A DNA stretch of 5,913 nucleotides, from assembly GCA_025463665.1 (NCBI GenBank), contig JAODAY010000138.1, forward strand, positions 1 to 5,913. The letters are read 5' to 3'. The DNA comes from Microbacteriaceae bacterium. GTDB taxonomy: Bacteria > Actinomycetota > Actinomycetes > Actinomycetales > Microbacteriaceae. The translations under genes were made by a program, and so were the position numbers. Shown here piece by piece: positions 5,333-5,913 of this stretch (the stretch's first letter is position 1; the number at the start of each line of letters is the position of its first letter). A model generated the notes under the pieces. It was not told the DNA's origin. It did no database searches and worked only from the letters and a program-made list of their open reading frames with translations.

Positions 5333-5913
5333 GTCGATTCGCCGACACCTGGCGATCGCACCTCCTGACCACCTTCTCCGGCGACAGCGACGGCAGGCCC
5401 GCCTGGGTTGACGAGATCGAAAAAGGCGACGACGCCGGGTTCTTCGGACCGGGTTCGGCGTCGTGGGCCGTGCATGGGGGCATCCCCACGCTGGTGGCGG
5501 GCATCCGCGCGCTGCTGATGCAGACGCTGCACCCGGGAGCGATGGCGGGAGTGCACGACTGGTCGCGCTACCGCGACGACCCGCTCGGCCGCCTGTCCGG
5601 CACCATCCAGTGGCTCGTAACGGTGACCTTCGCCGACACTGCCCGCGCAGAGGTCGAGTCGTCGCGAGTCGGGCGGTTCCACGCCAGGGTCGCGGGCACC
5701 TACCTCGACGCGCACGGGGTCGAGCGGCCGTATTCGGCGGGCGATCAGGAACTGCTGTCGTGGGTGCACATCGTCTTCACCGAGTCGTTCCTCGCCTGCC
5801 ACGAACTCTGGGGTGGCCCGATCCCGGGGGGCGCGGACCAGTACGTGCGCGAGTGGGCGAAGGCTGGCGAACTCGTCGGCGTCCTCAACCCGCCGCGCTC
5901 GCGGGCCGAGCTG
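5329..5913 (+). CDS. Oxygenase MpaB/DUF2236 family protein, 3' end cut by window edge
   Basis: The 195 visible residues match the DUF2236 (MpaB) family, which includes fungal MpaB and, more distantly, the haem-containing latex-clearing protein Lcp; most bacterial members are uncharacterised. Seen in order are GPGSASWAVHGG (40-51), IRALLMQTLHPGAMAGVHD (59-77), the DDPLGRLSGT segment (83-92), VTFADT (99-104), a ...RFHARVAGT... segment (116-124), and SWVHIVFTESFLACHELW (144-161). Conserved histidines such as His68 and His147 are candidate metal or haem ligands by comparison with the family; this is inference. Members are usually about 270 to 400 residues, so perhaps a third or more is missing. 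ATG 5329 overlaps the stop of the small gene before it. Biochemical activity cannot be stated. Confidence 0.9.
   Translation, partial: MSRFADTWRSHLLTTFSGDSDGRPAWVDEIEKGDDAGFFGPGSASWAVHGGIPTLVAGIRALLMQTLHPGAMAGVHDWSRYRDDPLGRLSGTIQWLVTVTFADTARAEVESSRVGRFHARVAGTYLDAHGVERPYSAGDQELLSWVHIVFTESFLACHELWGGPIPGGADQYVREWAKAGELVGVLNPPRSRAEL

Overview
The window is high-GC DNA with GC-rich third codon positions, genes packed with 4-bp stop/start overlaps, and protein families typical of Actinobacteria. The style fits a Microbacteriaceae-like actinobacterium, but that is an inference, since no rRNA or marker gene is present. No mobile element, tRNA, rRNA, CRISPR array or origin was seen.

The left part (1 to 3763, minus strand) is a ferric-siderophore uptake and reduction operon. 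In transcription order it holds a siderophore-interacting ferric reductase (SIP, ViuB/YqjH type), two FecCD-type membrane permeases, and a FecE/FepC-type ATPase that runs off the left edge. The ATPase and both permeases would form the importer for iron(III)-siderophore, and SIP would release the iron by reduction in the cytoplasm. The substrate-binding lipoprotein is not in the window. Genes are coupled by a GTGA overlap between the permeases, a 1-nt gap with a strong Shine-Dalgarno before the ATPase, and a possible CTGA overlap between SIP and the first permease.

A 62-bp divergent intergenic region (3764 to 3825) separates this operon from the right-hand genes. It carries a 19-bp match to the DtxR/IdeR iron box next to the SIP start. 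It also carries -10-like hexamers exactly 6 nt before the start codons on both sides, which suggests leaderless transcripts.

The right part (3826 to 5913, plus strand) holds two translationally coupled pairs. The first is a PlsC-type acyltransferase followed by an S4-domain RNA-binding protein (Hsp15/HslR-like). After a 110-bp gap comes the second, a small acidic 71-residue protein of unknown function followed by an MpaB/DUF2236 family protein cut by the right edge. I see no functional link between these pairs and the iron operon.

Nothing here is clearly an undescribed system. The most interesting points are the leaderless, iron-box-controlled SIP promoter, the repeated -10/6-nt/ATG layout at three promoters, the doubtful start codon of the first permease, and the small acidic partner of the MpaB-like gene.
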